64,000 bases of DNA from Periweissella fabalis. GTDB lineage: Bacteria; Bacillota; Bacilli; Lactobacillales; Lactobacillaceae. The stretch is from contig NZ_JAAXPN010000007.1 of NCBI RefSeq assembly GCF_012396505.1, positions 45,985 through 109,984 on the forward strand, in the 5' to 3' direction. The notes beneath the pieces were generated by a model that saw nothing but the letters and a program-made list of their open reading frames with translations, was not told the origin of the DNA and ran no database searches. The translations under genes and the position numbers were made by a program. Shown piece after piece: positions 48,971-59,344 of this stretch. Numbering within the stretch: the stretch's first letter is position 1; the number at the start of each line of letters is the position of its first letter.

Positions 48971-50380
48971 TTATTTTGTTGCTAGACGTTCAATTGCTTC
49001 ACCATAAATGGCAGCCGCTTTAGTTAAAGATTCAATCGTCATAAATTCATTAACTTGGTGCATTGTATCTTGATCGCCTGGGAACAATGCCCCAAAGGCA
49101 ACCCCACGATCCATCAAGCGACCATAAGTACCACCACCAACAACTTCAGGCTTACCCTCTAACCCAGTTTGACGATTATATACATCAATTAATGTTTTTA
49201 CAATTTCATCATCTTCAGGTACAAAGTGTGGGGCCATGTGATGACCTTGAATCTCAACTTCAGCATCAAAGCTATCTAAGTGATTTGCAATTCCGCGACC
49301 AATATTTTCAAAATCAACACCTTTAGGGTAACGGAAGTTTAAGTTTACAAAACCAGGTTGTCCGGCTTCAAAACGTTGAATTCCAATATTCATTGTGAGT
49401 GGTCCCATAATGTCATCAGTAAAGTTAATTCCTAGCTTAGTTGCTAGTGCATCATTGTGAACAGCTTGACCTAAGAAATGAATGTACCCCTTAGCTGTGC
49501 CACCAAAAGCAAATTGATCTAAGAAGTTTGCTAAGTATGTTCCAGCATTTTCACCAATTTCAGGTGAAGCACCGTGAACCTGTTTACCATTAATCGTAAA
49601 TTGTACACCATCTGGTAATGGGTCAACTGATCCTGTTACTTGTGGGTTAGTTGCTAAAAATTTATTGAAGGCATCGATTAGTACACTTGCATCTGGTGAA
49701 GATACTAACGCAACGGCCTTACCTGGTACCATGTTAGGACGTAAACCTGATTCGAATTTAATCAATTCAAATTCACCTTCATTAGTTCCTGTGAACTTAA
49801 CTTCATAAGTCACATTTCCTTTTTCTCCATTAATTACTGGAAATTCAGCGTCTGGTGAGAAGCCCATTGTTGGTTGTGGTTCAACTTCAAAGTAACGATC
49901 CATATCTTTCCAATCATTTTCTTCATCAGTCCCAACAATGAAGCGTACTCGACGTTTTAAGGATGCACCTGAATCTTTAAGGATCTTCATACCGTAAAAG
50001 GCCGCCATTCCTGGACCTTTATCATCTGAAGCACCACGAGCAAATAATTTACCATCTTTGATAACTGGTTCAAATGGATTAGTAGCCCATCCTTCTCCAG
50101 CTGGCATTACATCAACGTGCGCCAAAACAGCAACTGATTCTTCAGCATCTTCTGGGCCAATTTCAGCATAACCAACGATATTATCAATGTTCTTTGTCCG
50201 GAAACCAGCTTCTTTAGCGATTTCCAAGAACTTTTCTAAGGCCGCTTTAGGACCAGGACCCACAGGGGCATCCTTCGTCGCAAGGGCATCATCACGGACA
50301 CTTTCAATCCGTAGCATAGTTTGTAAATCATTCAAAAAATCTTCTTGGCGTGTTGCAATTTCTGCTTTCCAGTCAATCAT
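48971..50380 (-). CDS. pepV: Dipeptidase PepV (M20 family)
   Basis: Cleaves dipeptides with broad specificity, releasing amino acids in the lactic proteolytic system. The 469 residues show the M20 zinc-site text VLAHVDVMPAGEGW (about 84-97), FARGASDDKGPGMAAFYG, FIVGTDEENDWKDM with the catalytic Glu, and the C-terminal GGGTYGRLMDRGVAFG. The lid domain (about 185-380) is present. SD GGAGG 7 bases before the ATG. Monocistronic; there is no obvious terminator before the leader 2 promoter. Confidence 0.96.
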   Translation of the reverse strand: MIDWKAEIATRQEDFLNDLQTMLRIESVRDDALATKDAPVGPGPKAALEKFLEIAKEAGFRTKNIDNIVGYAEIGPEDAEESVAVLAHVDVMPAGEGWATNPFEPVIKDGKLFARGASDDKGPGMAAFYGMKILKDSGASLKRRVRFIVGTDEENDWKDMDRYFEVEPQPTMGFSPDAEFPVINGEKGNVTYEVKFTGTNEGEFELIKFESGLRPNMVPGKAVALVSSPDASVLIDAFNKFLATNPQVTGSVDPLPDGVQFTINGKQVHGASPEIGENAGTYLANFLDQFAFGGTAKGYIHFLGQAVHNDALATKLGINFTDDIMGPLTMNIGIQRFEAGQPGFVNLNFRYPKGVDFENIGRGIANHLDSFDAEVEIQGHHMAPHFVPEDDEIVKTLIDVYNRQTGLEGKPEVVGGGTYGRLMDRGVAFGALFPGDQDTMHQVNEFMTIESLTKAAAIYGEAIERLATK

Positions 50381-50488
50381 CGGTTAATCCTCCATTTAAT
50401 AAGTTAAAGTTATTTTATCACAATCTGGTTTGATATAATGTAGTTAATTGTTATCAAACGAAAAATTAACCAGTAGGAGGCCTAAAAG

Positions 50489-51337
50489 ATGCAAATAATT
50501 GACGAAGCGTTAGTCGAACAAATAATTACTCCGCGCCCTTTAGATTCGCATAAAGGAACTTATGCTCGAGTGATGTTAATTGGAGGGTTACAACATTACC
50601 ATGGAGCGATTATGCTAGCTAGTAAAGCAGCCGTCTATGGCGGAAGTGGACTTGTAACTGTTGTTACTGATTCACAAGCAATCACCGCTTTGAATATGTA
50701 TCTACCAGAAGCGATGGTCATTAGCTATCAAGATGATTATCAAAAATTAATTATTAACCAAGATGTCGTGGTTATCGGTCCTGGTTTAGGTACTTCTACG
50801 CAGGCATTGACAATATTAAAAAATATTTTTGCCATTATCACCCCTAACCAATGTCTGGTTATCGATGGCTCAGCATTAACCTTATTTGCTAATAATCAAC
50901 TCTCACTTCCAATAACTAAATTAACCGTATTAACACCTCATCAAATGGAGTGGCAACGTGTTAGTGGCATTAAAATCGCAGATCAAAACGATATCACCAA
51001 TCAAGCCATAGTTGATAACTTAAATGCAATCGTAATTGTTAAAAAACATCATTCTGAACTTTATACACCTCATTTACCAGCCCAAAAAATCATAGTTGGC
51101 GGTCCGTATCAAGCCACTGGTGGAATGGGTGACACACTAGCTGGGCTAGTCGGGATCTTTTTAGGCCAATTTAAAACAACTGCTAAAACGGTTGCGGCGG
51201 CACTTTACATACATAGTGCTATTGCCGACAAATTAGCTGCTAAACAATATGTTGTTTTACCAAGTCATATCAGTGACTGTCTTCCTGCAACGATGGCTCA
51301 TTTTGCACAGCAAAACCATAATAAAAAAGCCAACTAA
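50489..51337 (+). CDS. nnrD: ADP/ATP-dependent NAD(P)H-hydrate dehydratase
   Basis: Repairs hydrated NADH and NADPH. The 282-residue protein has the ribokinase-like fold with family text SHKGTYARVMLIGG near residue 22, VVIGPGLGTS, VLTPHQMEW and the nucleotide-binding ATGGMGDTLAGLVG (about 211-224). It lacks the N-terminal epimerase half, as in most Firmicutes. SD AGGAGG. Its stop codon lies inside the terminator shared with the convergent gene. Confidence 0.93.
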   Translation: MQIIDEALVEQIITPRPLDSHKGTYARVMLIGGLQHYHGAIMLASKAAVYGGSGLVTVVTDSQAITALNMYLPEAMVISYQDDYQKLIINQDVVVIGPGLGTSTQALTILKNIFAIITPNQCLVIDGSALTLFANNQLSLPITKLTVLTPHQMEWQRVSGIKIADQNDITNQAIVDNLNAIVIVKKHHSELYTPHLPAQKIIVGGPYQATGGMGDTLAGLVGIFLGQFKTTAKTVAAALYIHSAIADKLAAKQYVVLPSHISDCLPATMAHFAQQNHNKKAN

Positions 51338-51361
51338 TAGTTGGCTTTTTTATTATGGTTT
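51313..51361. terminator. Bidirectional terminator containing both stop codons
   Basis: A perfect 23-bp inverted repeat (51313-51335 with 51339-51361, 3-base centre) includes AAAAAAGCCAACT and its complement. The stop of nnrD (51335-51337) and of the convergent ATP-grasp gene (51353-51355) both fall inside, so the last codons of both genes are part of the hairpin. Confidence 0.93.
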
Positions 51362-52579
51362 AAAATATTTTACATAATACTTGGCAAAATTACGATTAGC
51401 TCGCCAATAATTCATAAATCGTTGATAATTCCAATCTGGAGCATACTTGTAAGTATAACCATATTTACCTTGATCAATTAATTTAAGAGCTAGCTCAGTT
51501 GCTTCATTTGCACGTGCGTATTTTTTAAATAATCGTGGGGTAATTGCCATCCAAACCTGCCACTTGCTTTGATCAGCATTAGCAAACACAACTGGGGCCG
51601 TCCCAAGGGTGCCATCATAGTCACTAATCAAGTAGCGCATCCAGTTAACCCCGTTTAAACTAGCCCAGAAATTTGAACGACCTAAGCGCACATTCATTTC
51701 AAATACTTTAAATTTATGATCACGCTCATCATACTTCAAATCAAAATTAGCAAACCCAGTAATATTAAGCGATTCCAAGAACCCCACATATTGCCGGTAA
51801 ATATCTTCATTGTAATCAGGCATAATCGCCATATGATTACCTCGACCTTGAGGACCAGGATCTTCAATTAATGCATGCCCCATTGAGATAACGCGAACTT
51901 TATGGTTTTGATCAATATAGGCCGTTAAATTCCGTTCGTATGAATCATCACCTGGAATCATATCTTGCATCGTAAAGGTACTAGTATAACCATTTTCATA
52001 AGCCAATTTGATGACTTCATTTAATTCGGCCGTTGAGTCAATGAAATAAATTTTCTTGTGACCTGGGAAGTATAAATCCATCCATTCAACCGAGTTATCT
52101 GATTTTAAAATCACCGGATAGCCCCATGGTGAGACTACTTCACGCGTCACATCAGCGGCAGAAATTCGTTGTGTGGCTGGCATATCTAACCCATAAGCTG
52201 CGGCCAGTGGTTCAAAAGTTTCTTTGTGGTTTAATTCAATCATGCGGTCATAATCAACATATGGCACTACAAAATATTCACTAAGTGCCGTTTTATGTTT
52301 GGCAATTAATGCGGCATATTTATCACCAGAACCAACTAAAATCGTTGATTTACCGGCGGCTTTCAGTGCTTGCCCAATTTTAGTAATTTCCGTAATAAAA
52401 ATGGGATCATCATTAATTCCTGGTACCAATTGAATATCAACAATCTCACTGTTGCGTGTCGCCGTCATAGGAGTAGCAGCAGCTAAAATAGTTGACTTAA
52501 CACCATAGGCCTCATGAATTTCACGGGCTGAGCCATAGATGCTTTCATCACTACCTAAAAATAAAACTTGGTGTTGCAT
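51353..52579 (-). CDS. ATP-grasp carboxylate-amine ligase, D-aspartate ligase-like
   Basis: A 408-residue ATP-grasp enzyme. It strongly resembles the D-aspartate ligases Aslfm/AslA that add D-Asp to the Lys side chain of UDP-MurNAc-pentapeptide. Shared text, from memory, includes GSDESIYGSAREIHEAYG, VDIQLVPGINDDPIFI, LKSDNSVEW, QDMIPGDDS, MPDYNEDIY, TGFANFDLKYDERD and FEMNVRLGRSNFW. It lies next to a MurJ-type flippase and femX, so a cell-wall role is likely. Whether D-Asp is the real substrate is open, because Weissella bridges are usually Ala/Ser/Gly. SD GAGGGG. Confidence 0.8.
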   Translation of the reverse strand: MQHQVLFLGSDESIYGSAREIHEAYGVKSTILAAATPMTATRNSEIVDIQLVPGINDDPIFITEITKIGQALKAAGKSTILVGSGDKYAALIAKHKTALSEYFVVPYVDYDRMIELNHKETFEPLAAAYGLDMPATQRISAADVTREVVSPWGYPVILKSDNSVEWMDLYFPGHKKIYFIDSTAELNEVIKLAYENGYTSTFTMQDMIPGDDSYERNLTAYIDQNHKVRVISMGHALIEDPGPQGRGNHMAIMPDYNEDIYRQYVGFLESLNITGFANFDLKYDERDHKFKVFEMNVRLGRSNFWASLNGVNWMRYLISDYDGTLGTAPVVFANADQSKWQVWMAITPRLFKKYARANEATELALKLIDQGKYGYTYKYAPDWNYQRFMNYWRANRNFAKYYVKYFKP

Positions 52580-52595
52580 ATTGTGCCCCTCTTCA

Positions 52596-54254
52596 TTATT
52601 TGATTTTTAATTTACGTTTAAGGCCAACAATCCGTTGACCAAAAAGTTGTTCGACGAATTTAGATTTTAAAACTAAGAATATATAGACGCTACCACCAAC
52701 GGCCATCCCCAACATTGCTAACACAAATTGAGTTACCCGACCAGTTGATGTCAAGATTGTACCTAAACCATAAACAACGGTTAGTGCAACAAGCCCCATC
52801 ACAATTGCACTAATAATCACATAAATGATCATTGGCATCATTGCTTTGTAATTAATTTCATACATGGCTTTAAGGTTGTACAAAATTACGACACTTGCAA
52901 TACCAAAACCTACAAAGGATGCCACTAATGGTCCCATAGCTCCCAATGAAGCGGTTGCTGGTACTTGTAAAATCAGTTTTACGATAATTCCAATTGCTAA
53001 TGATTTTAATGCTAAGGCATTATTTGATAGGCCTTGCGTTACCGTTGATAAAATTGTGAATAAGCCAAACAGAATTCCTAAGTACGATGAGAATTGTAAA
53101 ATTAATGTTCCCATCGTGGCAATCGTGTTGTTGCCAAAGCCATAAAAGGTAATGTAAAGCGGGCGCGCAATTGCTGCCATCCCAATTGCTGCTGGAATCA
53201 TGACAACCACAAATAATTCTAAAGTAAACCGAACTTGTGAAGCAATTTCTTGCTTATCATTACGCGTATGTGCAGCTGCTAATAATGGAATTGTGGTACT
53301 CCCCATCGCAACTGCTAATGAAATCACAATCATAATTAATTTATTGGCATTAAAATCAAAAATTGCATATTGACTGTTTAATTCAGCGTACGTAAAGTTG
53401 CTAAAGCGTTGCATAATATCAAAGAATGAATATTGGTCAATAATTTGAAAAATTGGAATGGCTGATCCAACCACCACAAATGGTATCGCTTGAAAAATAA
53501 CTTGTGCAAAGATTCGTTTATTAGAAATAGTCGTAGCATTTTTACTTTGCAAACTTAAATCATGAAAATATGCACGTTGCCGATACAAAACCCACATTAA
53601 AACGGCAATTCCACCCAAAGCCCCAATAAAGGCTGCAAAAGTTGATTGGACAACCGCATTTTGCCACTTACCATGATTAGCAACTAGAATAAACCAAGTC
53701 ATAAAAAGCATATAGGCAACTCGTAAGACTTGTTCAATAAATTGTGAAAATGATGATGCTGCCATTTGATTATTACCTTGAAAAAAACCACGGGTCATAC
53801 TAAGAATTGGAATAATCAAAATTGCAGGTGCCAATGAGTGTAGTACGGGAATCACATTAGAATCTCCACCTGATAATTCTGGTGCAAAAATCCACATTCC
53901 ACCAGCAGCCACGACTCCAGTAATTAACCCAATGATTAACGAGGTTCGATATAATTTCAAGGCTAACTTATGCTCACCTTCTGCATTATAACGCGCAACT
54001 AACTTAGATACAGCTGATGGCACTCCAGCTGTTGCTGCCATTAATGCCAATGCATATAAATTATAACCTTTTGAGAACAATGCGTTTCCTTGATATTGCA
54101 TTTCACCAAACATTGCAGCCCAAGGAATAATGTATAAGGCTCCAATGATTCGCGACATAATGCTACCTGCGACTAACCAAAATGAGCCCCGTAACATTTG
54201 TTTTTTATTATTTTGAATGTTTTGTTGCTCCACTTGAAGCGGTTTTTCAGGCAT
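52596..54254 (-). CDS. murJ: MurJ/YtgP-type lipid II flippase (polysaccharide biosynthesis protein)
   Basis: A 552-residue protein of the MOP (multidrug/oligosaccharide/polysaccharide exporter) superfamily with about 14 membrane segments. The opening QMLRGSFWLVAGSIMSRIIGALYIIPW and GYNLYALALMAATAGVPSAVSKLVARYN match the YtgP/MurJ branch of Bacillus, which flips lipid II. It could also be a wall-polymer flippase of the same family. It is 16 bases upstream of the ATP-grasp gene and probably co-transcribed with it. Confidence 0.82.
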   Translation of the reverse strand: MPEKPLQVEQQNIQNNKKQMLRGSFWLVAGSIMSRIIGALYIIPWAAMFGEMQYQGNALFSKGYNLYALALMAATAGVPSAVSKLVARYNAEGEHKLALKLYRTSLIIGLITGVVAAGGMWIFAPELSGGDSNVIPVLHSLAPAILIIPILSMTRGFFQGNNQMAASSFSQFIEQVLRVAYMLFMTWFILVANHGKWQNAVVQSTFAAFIGALGGIAVLMWVLYRQRAYFHDLSLQSKNATTISNKRIFAQVIFQAIPFVVVGSAIPIFQIIDQYSFFDIMQRFSNFTYAELNSQYAIFDFNANKLIMIVISLAVAMGSTTIPLLAAAHTRNDKQEIASQVRFTLELFVVVMIPAAIGMAAIARPLYITFYGFGNNTIATMGTLILQFSSYLGILFGLFTILSTVTQGLSNNALALKSLAIGIIVKLILQVPATASLGAMGPLVASFVGFGIASVVILYNLKAMYEINYKAMMPMIIYVIISAIVMGLVALTVVYGLGTILTSTGRVTQFVLAMLGMAVGGSVYIFLVLKSKFVEQLFGQRIVGLKRKLKIK

Positions 54255-54441
54255 TTTAACTTCCTACTTTCATTACTATACAATTCCTTAATTTTATCTA
54301 ATTTTGACTTGAATAACAATATCGCATTAATTAATAATTATTAGCTTCATCAAATGGGATAAAGAAACTATTAAATAGCTAATTTATGTAGTAATTTACG
54401 GCTGAAACATGTTTTAAAAGCCTCATATATTAAAAAAATAC

Positions 54442-54482
54442 ACAAAAATCCCAGGGAAAATTCATTTTCCTGAGATTTTTGT
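54442..54482. terminator. Terminator downstream of femX
   Basis: ACAAAAATCcCAGGgAAAAT pairs with ATTTTcCTGaGATTTTTGT. It resembles the hairpin at 59269-59306 (shared AAAAATCCCAGG and AAAATT). Confidence 0.85.
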
Positions 54483-54536
54483 TAGTATTTTTCAATATTA
54501 CCCGACTTTTGTCACATTCCCTTTTATAGTATTTAA

Positions 54537-55601
54537 CTATTCGGCACTACCCACACTATCAATTAAATGTTTAGCATCCTTTTGACGAACTAATTGATCA
54601 TAAACCGCATCATCAAGGACACAATCAATTTCACCAATATAAACACGAGGACCTTCATCTTTACCTAAGAAACCACTCTTGAAGCGGTAAAGACTATCTT
54701 CTGGATCAGCTGCTCCAACCCCACCAAGATCGTAGGCAGATTTACCTTCAGCTACGGCCCATTCCATCATGGCCACTTGAATTACCCGTGGTGCTTCAAA
54801 AATTGGTCCTGAAATTGAACCAGCATACATGTACCAAACTTTATCCCCAAAGGCAAAGCCTAAACCGACAGCTAAAGTTGCACCATCTTTTTCAGCAACA
54901 TAGATACGCATGATATCATCGGGGCCAAATGTTGTTAACATTCTTTGGAAGTAGTCATATGGTCGGTATGAAATATCATGCCGATGAGCCATTTCCTCAT
55001 AGATATCATAGAAAATTTTTAAATCTGCTTCATCATTGCTGTAGCGGGTGGTAACACCATCACGCCAGCCTTTACGAATTTTAGTTCGGACACGACTTGA
55101 AAAGCCAGCTAATATTTCATCTTGTGTATGCTTACCTTCTAAGTCAACCACAATATTAATTCGTGGTTGAATGGTCCCATGAAGGCCTTCTGCTTGAACA
55201 TTGCGAGTTTCGTAACCATGTGCTTTAATTTGCGCATCAAAAGCTTCATCGTAAGCCACTTCTGGATCCATCCGTAAAACATAAACATTTTTTTCAAGCA
55301 AAGTAGGTTTAACTTCCGCTACCAAACGATCTAATAAGTCTAAATTATGGACGTCCATAACTGGGCCTTTTGATGCATAAGCAAATCGTGAGCCGTTTGC
55401 TAATTTAGTCATCAAAATTGAAATAGCAGCAACAATTTGACCTTCTTCTTCAATGTATGCATGGAATTGTTCCCAATTATCTTTAACGGCTGCCCAACCT
55501 AAATCTTGTGTAATTTGACCATACTTTGAGCCACGTACAAAATTTTGGAACCGTGAAACTGCATCTTTATCGGTAATATCTAAAATCGGCACTTTTATCA
55601 T
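54537..55601 (-). CDS. femX: FemX-type UDP-MurNAc-pentapeptide aminoacyltransferase
   Basis: Transfers the first residue (Ala in W. viridescens) from aminoacyl-tRNA to the Lys side chain of the peptidoglycan precursor. The 354-residue protein has two GNAT-like domains. From memory it matches W. viridescens FemX in YGQITQDLGWAAVKDNWE, FAYASKGPVMDV, YVLRMDPEVAYDEAF, TIQPRINIVVDL and VWYMYAGS...YDLGGVG. The N-terminal start is at ATG 55601 with a weak ribosome binding site. Its neighbours (MurJ-type flippase, ATP-grasp ligase) form a cell-wall group. Confidence 0.92.
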   Translation of the reverse strand: MIKVPILDITDKDAVSRFQNFVRGSKYGQITQDLGWAAVKDNWEQFHAYIEEEGQIVAAISILMTKLANGSRFAYASKGPVMDVHNLDLLDRLVAEVKPTLLEKNVYVLRMDPEVAYDEAFDAQIKAHGYETRNVQAEGLHGTIQPRINIVVDLEGKHTQDEILAGFSSRVRTKIRKGWRDGVTTRYSNDEADLKIFYDIYEEMAHRHDISYRPYDYFQRMLTTFGPDDIMRIYVAEKDGATLAVGLGFAFGDKVWYMYAGSISGPIFEAPRVIQVAMMEWAVAEGKSAYDLGGVGAADPEDSLYRFKSGFLGKDEGPRVYIGEIDCVLDDAVYDQLVRQKDAKHLIDSVGSAE

Positions 55602-55766
55602 CCAACTTTCTTTTAAATTTCTTCTTTAATGATACACTTTTTAAGCCTTAAACTCCGTATTCTGTGAATTTTTTTACTAAAAAATAGCTATTTTCACGAA
55701 TATTAAACAGTATTCTATATTGTTACATCAAATAGTTTAAACTAGCCTTAAATTATTGTTTTAATC

Positions 55767-55809
55767 AATAAAGACGATCAATTCAATTTCCGAATTGATC
55801 GTCTTTATT
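55767..55809. terminator. Terminator of leuS
   Basis: An 18-bp perfect stem (AATAAAGACGATCAATTC with its complement, 7-base loop) lies 41 bases past the leuS stop, with T-rich ends on both strands. Confidence 0.9.
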
Positions 55810-55849
55810 ATAACTTATTCCTTATAAATTTGGATAAAATATCCCTCAT

Positions 55850-58264
55850 CTAGTTAGCTACAATATTAATTAACTTACCTTTAATATTAATTACTTTACG
55901 TACAGTTAAATCCGCAACTTGCTTTTGAATTGCTTCATCAGCCAAGGCTAATTTTTCAAGTTCATCCCCAGCAATATCTGCTGGTACCGTAATTTTGCTA
56001 CGAACTTTACCGTTAACTTGCAAGACAACTTCGATTTCATTTTCAACTAATTGGCTTTCATCATAGGTTGGCCAAGCAACAAATGAAATTGTGTCTGTAC
56101 CACCAAGGATTTGCCATAATTCTTCACCCATGTGCGGTGCCACTGGTGCAAGTAATTGAACAAAGCCTTTAATATATTCAAGTGGTAACTTTTCAGCCTT
56201 ATAAGCGTCGTTAACAAAGACCATCAATTGTGAAATCGCCGTGTTAAAGCGAAGACCTTCAAAGTCATTGGTTACCTTCTTAACTGTTTGGTGGTAACTC
56301 TTAGTAAGAGTACCATCATTTTCAGTCGTGATGTTTGCATTAAGGTGACCATCTTCATCAACAATCATGCGCCAAACACGATCTAACCAACGCCGTGAAC
56401 CTGAAAGACCATCTTCAGACCAAGCAATTGATTGTTCCAATGGTCCCATGAACATTTCATACATCCGTAAAGTATCCGCCCCGTATTCGTTAACGATATC
56501 ATCAGGGTTAACCACGTTACCTTTTGATTTAGACATTTTTTCGTGGTTTTCACCTAAAATCATTCCTTGGTTAACTAACTTTTGGAATGGTTCGCTGGTA
56601 GGAACAACACCTAAATCGTACAAGAATTTGTGCCAGAAACGCGCGTACAACAAGTGTAAGACGGCGTGTTCTTGACCACCGATGTACAAGTCAACATTAC
56701 CCCAGTAGTTTAATTTTTCTGGTGAGGCAAGGGCTTCGTCGTTAGTAGGATCGATGTAACGTAAGAAGTACCATGATGAGCCAGCCCATTGTGGCATCGT
56801 ATTAGTTTCACGTAATCCTTTACGGCCATTTTCATCTTCAACTTGTAACCAGTCAGTTGCGTTAGCCAATGGTGATTCACCATTTCCAGAAGGTTTAATA
56901 TCTTCCATGTATGGTAATTGCAATGGTAGTTGCTCTTCAGGGACTAAAGTTGCTTCGCCATCTTCCCAGTGAATAACTGGAATTGGTTCACCCCAGTAAC
57001 GTTGACGTGAGAAAATCCAGTCACGCAAACGGAAATTAACTTTCTTGTGACCACGGTCATGTTCTTCTAACCACTCAATCATCGTTGCAATGGCAGTAGT
57101 TTTATCCATACCATCAAGGAACCCTGAGTTAATGTGGGTGCCATCACCAGTGTAGGCTTCTTCACCATTACCGCCTTCAATAACGGGCTTAATTGTTAAA
57201 GCAAATTTTTCAGCAAACTCAAAGTCACGCGTGTCATGAGCTGGCACGGCCATAATCGCCCCAGTACCGTATGAAGCAAGCACATAATCGGCAATCCAGA
57301 TAGGTAATTTTTCTCCATTTACCGGGTTAATTGCGTATGCTCCCGTGAAGATTCCTGACTTATCTTTGTTAAGGTCCGTCCGTTCCAAATCAGATTTAGA
57401 AGCGATTTCTTTGCGGTATGCTTCAATCGCGTCTTTATTATCGTCAGTCGCAATTTGGTCAACCAACGCATGTTCAGGTGAAAGCACCACATAACTAGCT
57501 CCAAATAAAGTATCAGGGCGGGTTGTGAAGACTTCAATCTTGTCTTGGGCGTTTTCAACATCAAAGAAGACACTCGCGCCAATTGAACGACCAATCCAGT
57601 TACGTTGTTGTTCCTTAATTGATTCTGGCCAGTCAAGGCCTTCCAAATCATCAATCAAACGATCAGCATACGCCGTAATTTTAAGCACCCATTGACGCAT
57701 TGGCACCCGGTAAACTGGGAACCCACCACGTTCAGTCTTACCATCGATAACTTCTTCGTTGGCAACCACAGTTCCACCCATCAAATCAGGGGCCCAGTTA
57801 ACCATAATTTTATCTTCGTAAGCCAAACCTTTTTTGTAAAGTTGTTCAAAAATCCATTGCGTCCATTTGTAATACTTAGGATCAGTTGTATTAATTTCAC
57901 GATCCCAGTCATATGAAAGACCAAGGGTTTGCATTTGTTTGCGGAAGTTAGCCACATTTTCCTTAGTAATATCAGCTGGGAAACGGCCGGTCTTCATCGC
58001 ATATTGTTCAGTTGGTAATCCAAAAGCATCAAATCCCATTGGGTGCAAAACGTTAAACCCTTGTGAACGTTTCATCCGTGAAACAATATCTGTAGCCGTG
58101 TAACCTTCAGGATGCCCAACGTGAAGGCCTTGACCTGATGGAAACGGAAACATATCCAAAGCATAAAATTTAGGCTTGGAAGTATCTTCACCTGTTTTGA
58201 AAGTGTCGTTTTTGGCCCAGAAATTTTGCCATTTTTGTTCGATATCTTTATGTTGATAACTCAT
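55850..58264 (-). CDS. leuS: Leucyl-tRNA synthetase
   Basis: Class I synthetase of 804 residues, the usual length for Firmicutes. The HIGH motif reads HVGH in [22 protein letters not shown] (about 40-61). The CP1 editing domain follows (about 220-420; [34 protein letters not shown]), then the KMSKS motif in EKMSKSKGN and the anticodon-binding C-terminal part. SD GGGAG. Controlled by the T-box upstream. Confidence 0.99.
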   Translation of the reverse strand: MSYQHKDIEQKWQNFWAKNDTFKTGEDTSKPKFYALDMFPFPSGQGLHVGHPEGYTATDIVSRMKRSQGFNVLHPMGFDAFGLPTEQYAMKTGRFPADITKENVANFRKQMQTLGLSYDWDREINTTDPKYYKWTQWIFEQLYKKGLAYEDKIMVNWAPDLMGGTVVANEEVIDGKTERGGFPVYRVPMRQWVLKITAYADRLIDDLEGLDWPESIKEQQRNWIGRSIGASVFFDVENAQDKIEVFTTRPDTLFGASYVVLSPEHALVDQIATDDNKDAIEAYRKEIASKSDLERTDLNKDKSGIFTGAYAINPVNGEKLPIWIADYVLASYGTGAIMAVPAHDTRDFEFAEKFALTIKPVIEGGNGEEAYTGDGTHINSGFLDGMDKTTAIATMIEWLEEHDRGHKKVNFRLRDWIFSRQRYWGEPIPVIHWEDGEATLVPEEQLPLQLPYMEDIKPSGNGESPLANATDWLQVEDENGRKGLRETNTMPQWAGSSWYFLRYIDPTNDEALASPEKLNYWGNVDLYIGGQEHAVLHLLYARFWHKFLYDLGVVPTSEPFQKLVNQGMILGENHEKMSKSKGNVVNPDDIVNEYGADTLRMYEMFMGPLEQSIAWSEDGLSGSRRWLDRVWRMIVDEDGHLNANITTENDGTLTKSYHQTVKKVTNDFEGLRFNTAISQLMVFVNDAYKAEKLPLEYIKGFVQLLAPVAPHMGEELWQILGGTDTISFVAWPTYDESQLVENEIEVVLQVNGKVRSKITVPADIAGDELEKLALADEAIQKQVADLTVRKVINIKGKLINIVAN

Positions 58265-58289
58265 AGTGTTCTCCCTTTTGTATATATAA

Positions 58290-58500
58290 AATAAAAAAGC
58301 CCCGTAACGTAACTCATTAGCTACGTTACGGGACGATAAAGTCGTGGTACCACCCGAAATTCATACCAAAATTGGTATCTCGTGTGTTCTGTATCGGAGA
58401 ACAAACCCGGCACTCAATGATTCAGCTAACAAGTTCATTAAATGACAACGTGAATTTACAGCAACCACTCACTCTCTGCGCATGTCTTTTTAACTACTAC
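58290..58500 (-). promoter_or_regulatory. T-box riboswitch of leuS
   Basis: The leader on the minus strand has the conserved T-box bulge GGGTGGTACCACG (58342-58355), an AGAGAG-type stem I start near 58478, and a terminator CCCGTAACGTAG...TTACGTTACGGG followed by TTTTTTATTTT (58291-58332). Uncharged tRNA-Leu would stabilise the antiterminator. I could not place the specifier codon with certainty; CTT or CTG near 58425-58430 are Leu codons in the right region. Confidence 0.93.
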
Positions 58501-58629
58501 TTTAACTAAGTGCAAAATGTATATGCATTTATTTTAACAACTAATGACCATTTGAACAACCCTTTACCGTGCTATAATTAATAGCAATTAAATTAAACCC
58601 TTAAATAAAGTAAATTATCGAGGTAATTC

Positions 58630-59193
58630 ATGAAACTAGCAAATGCCCTTACATATAGTCATACCCTCTTAGCCGCAACTGTCGAACGTGGCGATTATGT
58701 AATTGATGCGACGGTCGGTAATGGTCACGATACCGAATTTTTAAGCCAACTAGTTGGTCCCAAAGGCCATGTTCTTGGTTTTGATGTTCAAGTTGCCGCA
58801 ATTAATTCAGCCACAACCCGATTAAAGGATGATGGTATCACTAATACCGAACTTATTTTAGCCGGTCACGAAAATGTTACCCAATATTTGCCAGCCAATC
58901 AAACGGTCGGAGGAGCAATTTTTAACCTTGGCTACTTACCTGGGGCAGATAAAGATGTTATTACCCAAGGTGAAACAACCTTAGCCGCAATTAATGGCAT
59001 GCTCCCCCACTTAAAAAAGAATGGTTTAATTGTCTTAGTAGTCTACTATGGACATCCAGGTGGCCAAGACGAAGTTAACCAACTACTAAATTTCGCACAA
59101 GCATTACCACAAAAAGCCTACCATGTTTTGCAATATCAATTTATTAATCAAGTCAACCAACCACCATATATTATCGCAATTCAAAAACGTTAA
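58630..59193 (+). CDS. mnmM: tRNA 5-aminomethyl-2-thiouridine methyltransferase MnmM (YtqB)
   Basis: A 187-residue class I SAM methyltransferase. Family text: DYVIDATVGNGHDTEFLSQLV (about 22-42, motif I), HVLGFDVQ, GAIFNLGYLPGADK and VYYGHPGG. This YtqB family has been shown to complete the mnm5s2U modification in tRNA wobble positions in Gram-positives. SD CGAGGT before the ATG. It sits between leuS and metK and is monocistronic. Confidence 0.9.
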   Translation: MKLANALTYSHTLLAATVERGDYVIDATVGNGHDTEFLSQLVGPKGHVLGFDVQVAAINSATTRLKDDGITNTELILAGHENVTQYLPANQTVGGAIFNLGYLPGADKDVITQGETTLAAINGMLPHLKKNGLIVLVVYYGHPGGQDEVNQLLNFAQALPQKAYHVLQYQFINQVNQPPYIIAIQKR

Positions 59194-59268
59194 TAGATAC
59201 TTTCAAAAATTAAAAATAGGACTTTCATCACGGCTTTGAAAAACGGTGTCTTTCGCCCCAAATGCAAT

Positions 59269-59306
59269 AAAAATCCCAGGAAAATTAATTTTCCTGGGAT
59301 TTTTTT
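59269..59306. terminator. Bidirectional terminator between mnmM and metK
   Basis: AAAAATCCCAGGAAAATT and its exact complement abut directly (18 + 18 bases), with T-runs on both strands. Confidence 0.9.
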
Positions 59307-59344
59307 GTGTATTTTAAACTTGTTAGCTAATACTAATTTTAAGC

